This document shows positions 1 to 7,451 of a stretch of DNA of 16,800 nucleotides, piece after piece. Position 1 is the stretch's first letter; every line of letters starts with the position of its first letter. The translations under genes were made by a program, and so were the position numbers. Below the pieces are notes generated by a model that saw nothing but the letters and a program-made list of their open reading frames with translations, did not search any database and was not told the origin of the DNA. Source of the DNA: JBMYYE01 sp049609065 (lineage in GTDB: Bacteria; Pseudomonadota; Alphaproteobacteria; Rhodobacterales; Rhodobacteraceae). The stretch lies in contig JBMYYE010000051.1 in the NCBI GenBank assembly GCA_049609065.1, positions 1 through 16,800 on the forward strand, read 5' to 3'.

Positions 1-169
1 GCATTGATGCCTTAGGCCATAAACCTGATTGATTCTGTATGATGCGAGTCCTTTCCAGATGGGTCAAAAATTCGGGACAGAATGTCGCAATTTTGCGTGG
101 GCTCTTCTGTTATCGCGGGAAAATCACAACGAATTGATGCGAAAAATGTAAAAATCATTTGAATTACGT

Positions 170-183
170 TTGATTTCGGTCAA
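170..183. promoter_or_regulatory. FnrL/FNR-type binding box upstream of hemA
   Basis: The sequence TTGAT-ttcg-GTCAA matches the FNR-family consensus TTGAT-N4-ATCAA at 9 of 10 defined positions. It lies about 90 bases before the hemA start. A -10-like TATATT at 211-216 (or GATAAA at 203-208) lies downstream, which would place the box near the usual class II activator position around -41 to -46. In Rhodobacter sphaeroides hemA is known to be controlled by FnrL, so oxygen-dependent activation is a reasonable inference. The rest of the 1-225 region shows only a short CGCAA/TTGCG inverted repeat at 86-97 and no convincing gene. Confidence 0.65.
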
Positions 184-273
184 TGCAGACTATGCAAGAC
201 CCGATAAACGTATATTCTTGTTGGAATGTGTTTAAGGATGCATTGCGAGCGCGAACAAAACGGAGGTCCCCAC

Positions 274-1497
274 GTGGATTATACGGCAAAGCTAGATCAA
301 GCGATTGAACGACTTCACGAAGAAGGCCGCTATCGCACCTTTATTGATATTGAACGCCGTAAGGGACATTTCCCCCATGCTGTCTGGAGCCGTCCGGATG
401 GGCAAGAGCAAGAGATCACCGTGTGGTGTGGCAATGACTATCTTGGAATGGGGCAACATCCAGTTGTTTTGAACGCGATGCATGAGGCCCTCGATGCGAC
501 GGGTGCGGGCTCTGGCGGGACGCGCAATATCTCAGGCACAACCGTTTACCACAAAGAGCTTGAACATGAGCTTGCGGATTTGCATGGCAAAGAAGATGCG
601 CTTGTCTTTACCTCCGCTTACATTGCCAATGATGCAACGCTTTCGACGCTGCCAAAATTATTTCCTGGTTTGATCATCATTTCGGATGAATTGAACCACG
701 CCTCTATGATCAACGGTATCAAAAACGGCAAATGTGAAAAGCATGTTTTCCGCCACAATGATGTTGCGCATTTGCGTGAAATTATGGGCCAGTTGGACCC
801 AGATGCCCCCAAAGTGATTGCATTTGAAAGCGTCTATTCCATGGATGGGGATTTTGGTCCAATCGAAGAGATCATCGAAGTCGCCGAAGAATTTGGCGCC
901 CTGACCTATATTGACGAAGTACACGCGGTTGGCATGTATGGCCCACGTGGTGGTGGTGTGACTGAGCGTGACACGCTTGCGGGACGCATTGATATTATCA
1001 ACGGTACTTTGGGCAAAGCCTACGGCGTGATGGGGGGCTATATTGCCGCCAGCGCTAAAATGGTGGATGCGATCCGTTCTTATGCGCCTGGTTTTATTTT
1101 CACCACCTCCTTGCCGCCTGCAATCGCAGCAGGGGCGGCGGCCTCTATTCGCCATTTGAAATCGGCCCAAGAACTTCGTGATCAGCAACAGACACAGGCC
1201 AGCATTTTGAAAATGCGCCTAAAGGGGCTTGGGCTTCCGATTATTGATCATGGCACGCATATTGTGCCTGTGCATGTGGGCGACCCGGTGAAATGCAAAA
1301 TGATTTCGGATCGGTTGCTTTCTGACTACGGCATTTATGTTCAGCCGATCAACTTTCCAACGGTCCCGCGCGGCACGGAGCGTCTTCGCTTTACGCCGTC
1401 TCCTGTGCATGGTCCAAATGAAATGGACAAACTTGTGCGCGCGATGGATGAGCTGTGGTCTCATTGTGCGCTAAGTCGTGCCGAATTATCCGCTTGA
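274..1497 (+). CDS. hemA: 5-aminolevulinate synthase (C4/Shemin pathway)
   Basis: This is a PLP enzyme condensing glycine with succinyl-CoA to 5-aminolevulinate, the first step of haem and other tetrapyrrole synthesis in alphaproteobacteria. The protein has 407 residues, the usual length. The motif DEVHAVGMYG places D214 and H217, and the Schiff-base lysine in GTLGKAYG is K248; these numbers match R. capsulatus ALAS. The glycine-rich AGSGGTRNISGT segment and the C-terminal LRFTPSPVH are also typical. I chose the GTG start at 274 because an excellent Shine-Dalgarno (GGAGG, 262-266) sits 7 bases upstream and the N-terminus VDYTAKLDQAIERLHEEGRY aligns with the family. An in-frame ATG at 226 would add 16 unconserved residues. 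No strong terminator follows. An FnrL-type box lies upstream, so expression probably responds to oxygen. Confidence 0.97.
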   Translation: MDYTAKLDQAIERLHEEGRYRTFIDIERRKGHFPHAVWSRPDGQEQEITVWCGNDYLGMGQHPVVLNAMHEALDATGAGSGGTRNISGTTVYHKELEHELADLHGKEDALVFTSAYIANDATLSTLPKLFPGLIIISDELNHASMINGIKNGKCEKHVFRHNDVAHLREIMGQLDPDAPKVIAFESVYSMDGDFGPIEEIIEVAEEFGALTYIDEVHAVGMYGPRGGGVTERDTLAGRIDIINGTLGKAYGVMGGYIAASAKMVDAIRSYAPGFIFTTSLPPAIAAGAAASIRHLKSAQELRDQQQTQASILKMRLKGLGLPIIDHGTHIVPVHVGDPVKCKMISDRLLSDYGIYVQPINFPTVPRGTERLRFTPSPVHGPNEMDKLVRAMDELWSHCALSRAELSA

Positions 1498-1591
1498 TCA
1501 AAAAAACGCTCACGAATCGTTTTCGGGCATGCTAAGTGTCTCATATGACATGAGGTTTGGGTGACGTCTGGTTAACAAGATGTTGGAATGA

Positions 1592-1617
1592 TCAATATGA
1601 AATATACCTCATATTGA
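1592..1617. repeat. Perfect 9-bp inverted repeat upstream of the RodZ-like gene
   Basis: TCAATATGA (1592-1600) and TCATATTGA (1609-1617) are perfect inverted copies separated by 8 bases. They end 25 bases before the ATG at 1643. The arms are AT-rich and no T-run follows, so this looks more like a dimeric regulator site than a terminator. A related 8-bp palindrome TCATATGA occurs at 1541-1548. The regulator is unknown. Confidence 0.45.
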
Positions 1618-1642
1618 CCCCATAGTGAGCAAGGGCAGATAA

Positions 1643-2842
1643 ATGATTGGCCGCTTTTTGGCAAAATCAGAAGGTGTGGTGAATGAGCCAGTAAGCTTCG
1701 ATGATTTCGAGCTTCTTCTGGGGGATGTCATGCGCGGTGAACGTGCCACCTTAGGTAAGACACTTAAAGCTGTTTCCAAAGACCTCCATATCAAAGATAA
1801 ATATTTAGAAGCCATTGAAAACAAGGATCTTTCTGGCTTCGAAAATCAGAGCATGATTGGCGGTTTCGTGCGTGCATATGCTGAGTATTTGGGGCTTGAT
1901 CCCGCTTGGGCTTATGAAACCTTCTGCCTTGAAACGGGCTTCGTGTCGCCATCCGCTTTTGGGCAATCGAACAAGCAAAACAAGCGGTCTCTTTCTGGGA
2001 ACTCTGTGGCCATCGGGTCGTTTTTCCGCTCAGGCACAGGGGCAGGGCACTCAGCCCCGCTTGGCAATGCAGATGCAAAATTCCGCCCGATCGATCATAG
2101 TCCGCGCGATCTTCATTTTGCGCCAGGGGCCATTGGCTCCTTTGCGGTTTTGGCACTTGTCGTTGCTGGTTTGGGCTGTGGCGGGTATAATTTTGTGCGT
2201 AGCATTCAAACGGTTGAGCTAACGCCTGTTGTCCAAGCCCCGGGCGTTGTCACCGAAGCGCCGCAGCCGAGCATTACGATTTCTGGTATTTCAAGCCCGA
2301 CAGATGTGGCCTTGCCACGGCGTCCTGCCTCAGGTGATGCGCTGGAACGGCTTTATCGACCAAAGGCGTTGGATGCGCCGATTTTGGTTGCCCGCGACGC
2401 GCCCATTGGGGTGATTAATCCGAATACACAAGGTGCGCTTGCGGATGCGGCCGCGCGTGAATTGGTTGAACCAAATTTTGATGCAGCAGCCTCTGTCACG
2501 GTTTTGGCAAAGCTTTCAGATATGGCGATTTTTGCCACCAAAGAAAGCTGGGTACGGGTTTCTGCAGGGGATGGCACGGTTGTGTTCGAAAAAGTGATGC
2601 AATCGGGTGATCGCTATGATTTGCCACAAGATATCGCAGGGCTGAAGTTGCGCACAGGCAATGCAGGCGCGATTTATTTTGCCGTGGATGGTTCCCCATA
2701 TGGTCCGGTTGGTGAACAAGGGTCCGTTGCGAAAAATATCGCGCTTTCAGAAACCGACGTGACCGGGACGTATGACGTTGCTGAAATCGTTCCTGATAGC
2801 CCGTTGGCAAAGGCCGTCGCGCGTCTTGAAATCGCACAATAA
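1643..2842 (+). CDS. RodZ-like protein: helix-turn-helix, one membrane span, DUF4115 domain
   Basis: The protein has 399 residues. Residues about 24-95 form an Xre/RodZ-type helix-turn-helix domain, with the hallmark segments KDKYLEAIENKDLSGF and GGFVRAYAEYLGLDP. A low-complexity linker follows, then one hydrophobic segment at about 161-185. The periplasmic part begins with a Pro/Ala-rich stretch (about 195-280) and ends in a DUF4115 beta domain (about 290-365, with ESWVRVSAGDGTVVFEK). This is the RodZ architecture; RodZ links MreB filaments to the elongation wall-synthesis machinery. Placement directly before ispG is also seen in E. coli (rodZ-ispG), which supports the assignment. The start has an AAGGG 8 bases upstream. 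Orthology to RodZ is inferred from architecture; an HTH regulator of another kind is less likely. Confidence 0.8.
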   Translation: MIGRFLAKSEGVVNEPVSFDDFELLLGDVMRGERATLGKTLKAVSKDLHIKDKYLEAIENKDLSGFENQSMIGGFVRAYAEYLGLDPAWAYETFCLETGFVSPSAFGQSNKQNKRSLSGNSVAIGSFFRSGTGAGHSAPLGNADAKFRPIDHSPRDLHFAPGAIGSFAVLALVVAGLGCGGYNFVRSIQTVELTPVVQAPGVVTEAPQPSITISGISSPTDVALPRRPASGDALERLYRPKALDAPILVARDAPIGVINPNTQGALADAAARELVEPNFDAAASVTVLAKLSDMAIFATKESWVRVSAGDGTVVFEKVMQSGDRYDLPQDIAGLKLRTGNAGAIYFAVDGSPYGPVGEQGSVAKNIALSETDVTGTYDVAEIVPDSPLAKAVARLEIAQ

Positions 2843-2862
2843 CGGGTTCGATTAAAATCCTT

Positions 2863-2918
2863 GCACCCTGTGTCGGGGCCTTTTAGGAAGGCCTTAGAGA
2901 ATGAAAGGGTGCCCCCGA
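2863..2918 (+). promoter_or_regulatory. Structured ispG leader with competing pairings over the ribosome binding site
   Basis: Three complementary pairs lie in the 77-base gap before ispG. GCACCC (2863-2868) pairs with GGGTGC (2907-2912). TCGGGG (2873-2878) pairs with CCCCGA (2913-2918). GGCCTT (2877-2882) pairs with AAGGCC (2888-2893). The first pairing overlaps the probable Shine-Dalgarno GAAAGGG, and the second runs to the base before the ATG is reached. The first two cross each other, so they are probably alternatives. No T-run follows, so a simple terminator is unlikely. A regulatory role is inference. Confidence 0.35.
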
Positions 2919-2919
2919 A

Positions 2920-4032
2920 ATGGTTCACAATCCGATCCGTCCTTGGCGCAATATTGAGCGCCGCAAATCCCGTCAAATTCATGTGGGTAATGTCCCAATT
3001 GGGGGCGATGCGCCGATTGCGGTGCAAACGATGACCAATACGGACAGTTCAGATGTAAAAGCCACTTTGGATCAGATCCTGCGCGCCGCGGATGCGGGCG
3101 CGGACCTCGTGCGGGTGTCTATTCCCGATGAAGCGTCGTCAAAAGCGCTAAAGGAAATCACCCGCGAAAGCCCCGTTCCGATTATTGCCGACATTCATTT
3201 CCATTATCGCCGCGGCATCGAAGCCGCAGAAGCAGGGGCGGCGTGCCTTCGGATTAATCCGGGAAATATCGGTGATGAAAAGCGCGTCAAAGAGGTTATT
3301 CAAGCCGCCAAAGATCATGATTGTGCCATTCGCATCGGTGTAAATGCGGGCTCTTTGGAAAAGCATCTCCTTGATAAATATGGGGAACCTTGCCCCGAAG
3401 CCATGATCGAAAGTGGCCTGGAACATATCCGCATTCTCGAAGATAACGATTTTCAGAATTATAAAATTTCGGTCAAAGCGTCAGACGTCTTTTTGACCGC
3501 TGCCGCCTATCAAGGCCTGGCTGAGGCCACCGATGCGCCGCTCCATCTTGGGGTGACAGAAGCGGGGGGCCTCATGACTGGGACCATCAAATCTGCGATT
3601 GGTTTGGGGCAACTTTTGTGGATGGGGATCGGGGATACGATCCGCGTGAGCCTCTCTGCCGATCCTGTGGAAGAGGTCAAAGTTGGCTTTGACATTCTAA
3701 AATCTCTGGGCATTCGCGCCCGTGGGGTGAATATCATTTCCTGTCCGTCATGTGCGCGCCAAGGCTTTGATGTTATTGGGGTTGTGGCCGAACTTGAAAA
3801 CCGCCTTGCGCATATTATCACGCCGATGAGCCTGTCGATCATTGGCTGTGTGGTGAATGGCCCCGGCGAAGCGCTCATGACGGATGTTGGGTTCACAGGC
3901 GGTGGCAAAGACAGCGGCATGGTCTATCTGGCGGGTGCCCAAAGCCACAAGATTTCCAACGAAGAAATGATCGATCATATCGTTGAACAGGTCGAAACCC
4001 ATGTAGAGAAAATTCAAAAAGAAGCTGAATAA
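2920..4032 (+). CDS. ispG: (E)-4-hydroxy-3-methylbut-2-enyl-diphosphate synthase (flavodoxin)
   Basis: IspG (GcpE) reductively converts 2-C-methyl-D-erythritol 2,4-cyclodiphosphate to HMBPP, the penultimate step of the MEP isoprenoid pathway, using a 4Fe-4S cluster. The 370-residue protein has the N-terminal TIM-barrel signature (IAVQTMTNTDSSDV, VRVSIPDE, IADIHFHYR). The cluster ligands are visible in the C-terminal part: C275 and C278 in SCPSCARQG, C310 in IGCVVNGPGEA, and E317. Their spacing equals that of the E. coli enzyme (C270, C273, C305, E312). It follows the RodZ-like gene by 77 bases and may share its transcript. The Shine-Dalgarno is modest (AAAGGG about 10 bases before the ATG) and may be masked by leader pairing. 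A hairpin terminator follows. Confidence 0.97.
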   Translation: MVHNPIRPWRNIERRKSRQIHVGNVPIGGDAPIAVQTMTNTDSSDVKATLDQILRAADAGADLVRVSIPDEASSKALKEITRESPVPIIADIHFHYRRGIEAAEAGAACLRINPGNIGDEKRVKEVIQAAKDHDCAIRIGVNAGSLEKHLLDKYGEPCPEAMIESGLEHIRILEDNDFQNYKISVKASDVFLTAAAYQGLAEATDAPLHLGVTEAGGLMTGTIKSAIGLGQLLWMGIGDTIRVSLSADPVEEVKVGFDILKSLGIRARGVNIISCPSCARQGFDVIGVVAELENRLAHIITPMSLSIIGCVVNGPGEALMTDVGFTGGGKDSGMVYLAGAQSHKISNEEMIDHIVEQVETHVEKIQKEAE

Positions 4033-4034
4033 AA

Positions 4035-4054
4035 AAGGCGGCCAAAGCCGCCTT
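4035..4054. terminator. Bidirectional terminator between ispG and the thiol oxidoreductase gene
   Basis: AAGGCGGC (4035-4042), tetraloop CAAA and GCCGCCTT (4047-4054) form a perfect 8-bp stem. On the minus strand the stem runs into six consecutive T residues, so it is a strong intrinsic terminator for the minus-strand gene ending at 4078. On the plus strand the T-tract is short (TTCTATT), so termination of ispG is likely but weaker. Confidence 0.85.
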
Positions 4055-4077
4055 CTATTATGCCTTTTGGGGGATGC

Positions 4078-4827
4078 TCAATTTGCGTCGCGTAAGGCGT
4101 TCACACGGTTTTGCATTTCTGCGACCGGCAAATAGCCAGGGTTTAAGTCATCACCAAAGATAAAGGCCGGCGTCCCGTTGAGCCCAAGCCGTTGGAACAG
4201 TGCCATATCTTCTTCGATTTTTGCGGTGACTTCGGCGCTTTCCATATGGGGCATGAATGCATCAGGATCGAGGTTCTTGCTTTGGGCCAATCGGCGCAGG
4301 CTTTCTTCTGACACATTACCGCGCAAGGTGAACAAATCATCCATCACCGCGCCATAAGCGTCATTGCCAAGTTTGAGCCGCGCGGCCACCGCAAAGCGCG
4401 ATTTAAGTGCGGCATCTTCCCCTTGAAGCGGAATATCTTTGGTGATGAACCGGATGTTTTTGTCCGCCGCAAGAAGGTTTTTGACCTCGGCATGGGCGCG
4501 CACGCACCACGGGCACTGAAAATCGACAAATTCAACCACGGTGACGTCGCCGTCTGGATTGCCGCCGACATAGGAGTTGGGGTTTTCAAAAATTTCTTTT
4601 GCATTCACTTTGACAAATGCTTTCTGATCGGCGCGCGCTTGGGCCTCTTCGCGGTTTCTGAGCACTTGGATCGCATCGGTGAGGGTCTCTGGGTTTTCAA
4701 GCAGATAGGTGCGAACCGCTGCCCCAAATGCGTCTTTTTCGCTTGGTGACATGGCAGAGACGTCAAAGGCCTGCGCAGGGCAAGTAAGGGCCACAGAGGC
4801 CATGAGCGCGATAACAGTGGATTTCAT
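4078..4827 (-). CDS. Secreted DsbA/Com1-like thiol:disulfide oxidoreductase
   Basis: The precursor has 249 residues and a clear Sec signal peptide (MKSTVIALMASVALTCPAQA, cleavage before FDV). An N-terminal helical segment (about 25-90) is typical of the Com1 group. The thioredoxin-fold domain follows, with active site C105-P-W-C108 in VEFVDFQCPWC and a cis-proline in NGTPAFIFG (P220). It should act on disulfides of periplasmic proteins, as oxidase or isomerase. I chose the ATG at 4827 because AAGGA lies 6 bases upstream and the signal peptide begins there; a longer in-frame start at 4926 would overlap the upstream gene and bury the signal. It begins 19 bases after the protease gene stop, so the two are probably cotranscribed. 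DsbA versus ScsC/DsbC-type function cannot be separated by sequence alone. Confidence 0.9.
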   Translation of the reverse strand: MKSTVIALMASVALTCPAQAFDVSAMSPSEKDAFGAAVRTYLLENPETLTDAIQVLRNREEAQARADQKAFVKVNAKEIFENPNSYVGGNPDGDVTVVEFVDFQCPWCVRAHAEVKNLLAADKNIRFITKDIPLQGEDAALKSRFAVAARLKLGNDAYGAVMDDLFTLRGNVSEESLRRLAQSKNLDPDAFMPHMESAEVTAKIEEDMALFQRLGLNGTPAFIFGDDLNPGYLPVAEMQNRVNALRDAN

Positions 4828-4846
4828 CAGATGTCCTTTAAATTCG

Positions 4847-5251
4847 TTACTTTGCTTGGAGCATATCTTGGGCTCTTTGCCAAGGCACTGATCCCCGCGG
4901 GAGTGCATTTGCCGCGCGTTTGGCAAGAGGACGCGCAGATTTCATCTTACCAATAACGGCGTAGGCTTCCGCAGCCATCAATGCGGCCATCGCGTTTTTA
5001 CCTGAGGCGGAATAGGCGCGCGCAAGGGATCGCAACATGCTGGGGTTATATGGATCCCGCGCGTAGGCCTTTTTCAAAATGGCCGTGGCTTTTTTGGTTT
5101 GGCCCGCCGCCAAAAGCGCCGCGCCATACCCTGCAAGGATGAGCGGTTCTTTTGGCGCCAAATTTGCGGCGCGCGCATAGGAGGCAACGGCGGCTTTGGC
5201 TTGGCGGCTTTCGAGCAGGATTTGACCTTTTAACTCATGGGCAAACGGATC
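4847..5251 (-). pseudogene. C-terminal TPR part of the M48 protease, in the -1 frame
   Basis: This open frame continues the M48 protease after the frameshift. Read from codon GAT at 5251 it gives 134 residues, beginning DPFAHELKGQ and containing about three TPR-like helical repeats (SYARAANLAPKEPLILAGYG, AYARDPYNPSMLRSLARAYS, AEAYAVIGKMKSARPLAKRA). It has no plausible start of its own near the junction; the internal ATG at 5161 lies within a TPR and has no convincing ribosome site. Joined to the upstream frame it makes a 435-residue protein, a usual size for BepA-like M48-TPR proteases. It is unlikely to be an independent gene. Confidence 0.8.
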
Positions 5252-6153
5252 TTTGGGGCGTCTGCCACCAGTTTATTGATCTCTTTTAAGGCCTTCTTTG
5301 GGCTGGGTTGGCGGTGATAGGCCACGGCACGCCGCATAATGGCAAGGTTGCTTTTATCGGTTTTCTTCACCCGTGATAATGTCCAGCGGGCCGGGCGCAA
5401 AAAGGCGGATATTTTGCCTTGGACGGTGGCGAATGCGGCCTCTGCGCTGGTATTTGGTTTGAAATTGCTGCTGCTGGCGCTGGCATGGGCTTTGATTGCG
5501 CGCAACCGGTCGCGTGACAGCGGATGGGTGAGGACATAGGCATCTTGGCGGTTTGAAGACAGGGCCTCTTGTCCGCGGAAAAGTTCCATCAGGTCAACCA
5601 TGGCGGTGGTGGGGATCTGCGCGCGCGACATGTAGCGTAAGGCGGCGCGATCGGCGGAGGCTTCTTCGGCGCGGCTATGGGCGAAATAGGCGCGTTGCGC
5701 CGCACTTTGTGTGCCGGCTGCAATCCCGATAGCGGCATCACCCGCCCCTGCGGCGGCCACGCCGATGGCCAACAACATCCCAAAGGCGCCAGCGTTGCGC
5801 GCGGCCCCGTAATTGCCCTTGCGCCGCGCAATATGGCCATTGGCGATGTGGGCCGCTTCGTGGGCGATCACCGCTTGGAGTTCTCCTGCGGTTTTAAGGC
5901 GTCCAATCAGCCCCGTATAGATAAAGATATGTTGGGAATCGATGACAAAGGCATTCATCGCACGATTGTCGACCAACATGATTTTGATACGGTTTGCGGG
6001 CAATCCTGCTTGGGATAAAACGGGGGCTGCAAGACGTTTGAGCGCATGTTCGACTTCTGCGTCGCGGATCAGGCGGATGGCCTCAGATGGGGTGCTCCAG
6101 ATCATAAAGAGGCTGCTCAGTAACGCCAGTCCAAAGCTTCTATATGTGCGCAT
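5230..6153 (-). CDS. Periplasmic M48 metalloprotease (BepA-like), frameshifted before its TPR domain
   Basis: This is the N-terminal 307 codons of a Zn-dependent M48 protease of the kind that controls outer-membrane protein assembly quality (BepA/YfgC group). It has a signal peptide (MRTYRSFGLALLSSLF, ending near SEA at 23-25). The zinc motif is HEAAH (H98, E99, H102), with the third ligand in ExxAD (E164-D168). The LTHPLS motif (H210) is also present. The frame stops at 5230 after LVADAPK (K301) plus six out-of-frame residues, while the homologous TPR continuation is in the -1 frame. I chose the ATG at 6153 for the signal peptide; upstream in-frame ATGs at 6192 and 6255 would bury it. The gene is divergent from the aminotransferase (103-base gap) and is followed by the thiol oxidoreductase gene. 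If the shift is genuine and not bypassed, the product lacks its TPR substrate-recruitment domain. Confidence 0.85.
   Translation of the reverse strand: MRTYRSFGLALLSSLFMIWSTPSEAIRLIRDAEVEHALKRLAAPVLSQAGLPANRIKIMLVDNRAMNAFVIDSQHIFIYTGLIGRLKTAGELQAVIAHEAAHIANGHIARRKGNYGAARNAGAFGMLLAIGVAAAGAGDAAIGIAAGTQSAAQRAYFAHSRAEEASADRAALRYMSRAQIPTTAMVDLMELFRGQEALSSNRQDAYVLTHPLSRDRLRAIKAHASASSSNFKPNTSAEAAFATVQGKISAFLRPARWTLSRVKKTDKSNLAIMRRAVAYHRQPSPKKALKEINKLVADAPKIRLPMS
5251..5257 (-). other. C_CCA_AAG slippery heptamer at the protease frame junction
   Basis: Read on the minus strand in the protease frame, the codons are GCC CCA AAG followed by ATC. The heptamer C_CCA_AAG fits the X_XXY_YYZ form used for -1 ribosomal frameshifting. 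A one-base backward slip here makes the next codon GAT and opens exactly the frame that encodes the TPR domain. I see no strong hairpin in the usual place downstream and no upstream GGAGG-type stimulator, so one lost A or C in the CCCCAAA run (mutation or sequence error) remains the simpler explanation. Confidence 0.5.
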
Positions 6154-6256
6154 CGGTGTTTCTTTCTGATTTTCGCCGTTGACCTTTTCCATTTGAGTTG
6201 CTTTGTGGGGGACAACGGCGGCATGCCTGTGTTTAAGACAGTTTAAGGATACCAAG

Positions 6257-7417
6257 ATGCGAAATTCAAGCAGAAGTCAGGTTGATCCCTTTATTGTGAT
6301 GGATGTTATGGAAAAAGCGCGCAAAGCTGAGGAAAGCGGGCGCTCTATCATCCATATGGAAGTGGGTCAGCCAAGCACGGCAGCGCCGCAAACCGCGCGT
6401 AAAGCTGTGCAAAAGCTCCTCGATGAGGATGCGATGGGCTATACGGTTGCCCTTGGTCTGCCTGAGCTGCGTGCGCGGATCGCAAAGCTCTACGGGGATT
6501 GGTATAATGTGGATCTCAACCCTGAACGTGTGGTGGTGACGACGGGGTCTTCATCTGCGTTTTTGCTGACCTTCACGGCGCTCTTTAATACGGGTGATCG
6601 TGTCGGGATCGGCGCGCCGGGCTATCCATCTTATCGCCAGATTTTAAAGGCGCAGGGGCTTACGCCTGTCGACATTCAAACGCGCGCGGAAAACCGCTTA
6701 CAACCTGTGCCAGATGATATTTTGGGGCGCGATTTGTCGGGCTTGATGCTGGCCAGTCCGGGCAATCCGTCGGGGACGATGTTGTCTAAACCTGCGCTTA
6801 CGGATTTAATTGATGCGGCCCACGGGGCGGATATGAACGTCATTTCAGACGAAATCTACCATGGCCTTCAATATGAAACGCGGGCGGTGTCCGCGCTTGA
6901 GGTGACGGATGATGTCTATGTGATCAATTCCTTTTCGAAGTATTTTTCCATGACGGGTTGGCGCATCGGCTGGATGGTTGTACCAGAGGATCAAACACGT
7001 GTGATTGAGCGTTTGGCGCAGAATTTTTTCATTTGTCCGCCGCATGTGTCACAAATTGCCGCCATTCACGCCTTTGATGGGATGGATGAGCTTGATGAAA
7101 ACCTTGCGATCTATACGGAAAATCGCCGTTTGATGATTGCGGGCCTAAAGGAAGCGGGGTTCGTCGACTTTGCAGCCCCTGATGGGGCGTTTTATATCTA
7201 TGCGGATGTCTCGGCCTTTACCAAAGATAGCCTCGCGTTTTGTGAAGATATCCTCGAAAAAGCAGGGGTAGCCGTGACGCCTGGGCTCGATTTTGATCCT
7301 GTGCGTGGGGCGACGACGCTCCGATTTTCCTATGCGCGCGCCACAGAGGATATCAAAGAGGGGCTCGTGCGCCTTAAAACCTATATGAAAGAGGCTGGGC
7401 ACAGTGCGAAAGCTTAG
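6257..7417 (+). CDS. Pyridoxal-phosphate-dependent aminotransferase (class I/II, fold type I)
   Basis: The 386-residue protein is of the aspartate aminotransferase type. The visible signatures are EVGQPS and a GYTVALGLPELRARIA segment near the N-terminus, the substrate/PLP loop SPGNPSGTM, the cofactor-contact DEIYHGL, and the Schiff-base lysine K228 in NSFSKYFSMTGWRIGW. The C-terminal LRFSYARATEDI carries the carboxylate-binding arginine. The substrate amino acid cannot be told from sequence. I chose the ATG at 6257, with AAGGA 7 bases upstream; an in-frame ATG at 6203 would add 18 unconserved residues. The short repeat GTTTAAG occurs twice (6231-6237 and 6241-6247) over the ribosome site. 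The next gene follows within 35 bases, or overlaps if its GTG start is used. Confidence 0.9.
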   Translation: MRNSSRSQVDPFIVMDVMEKARKAEESGRSIIHMEVGQPSTAAPQTARKAVQKLLDEDAMGYTVALGLPELRARIAKLYGDWYNVDLNPERVVVTTGSSSAFLLTFTALFNTGDRVGIGAPGYPSYRQILKAQGLTPVDIQTRAENRLQPVPDDILGRDLSGLMLASPGNPSGTMLSKPALTDLIDAAHGADMNVISDEIYHGLQYETRAVSALEVTDDVYVINSFSKYFSMTGWRIGWMVVPEDQTRVIERLAQNFFICPPHVSQIAAIHAFDGMDELDENLAIYTENRRLMIAGLKEAGFVDFAAPDGAFYIYADVSAFTKDSLAFCEDILEKAGVAVTPGLDFDPVRGATTLRFSYARATEDIKEGLVRLKTYMKEAGHSAKA

Positions 7418-7451
7418 AGACAGGCGACGCATTGCCGGCTATGATTGGACT

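Noticed and set aside
1494..1523. TTGATCAA over the hemA stop and an AAAACG/CGTTTT pair just after it, as an FNR site or a terminator.
   Set aside because: The palindrome lacks the 4-base FNR spacer, and the weak 6-bp stem has a 9-base loop and no T-run after it.
6179..6207. TTGACC followed 17 bases later by TTTGTG as an aminotransferase promoter.
   Set aside because: The -10 match is too poor to claim.
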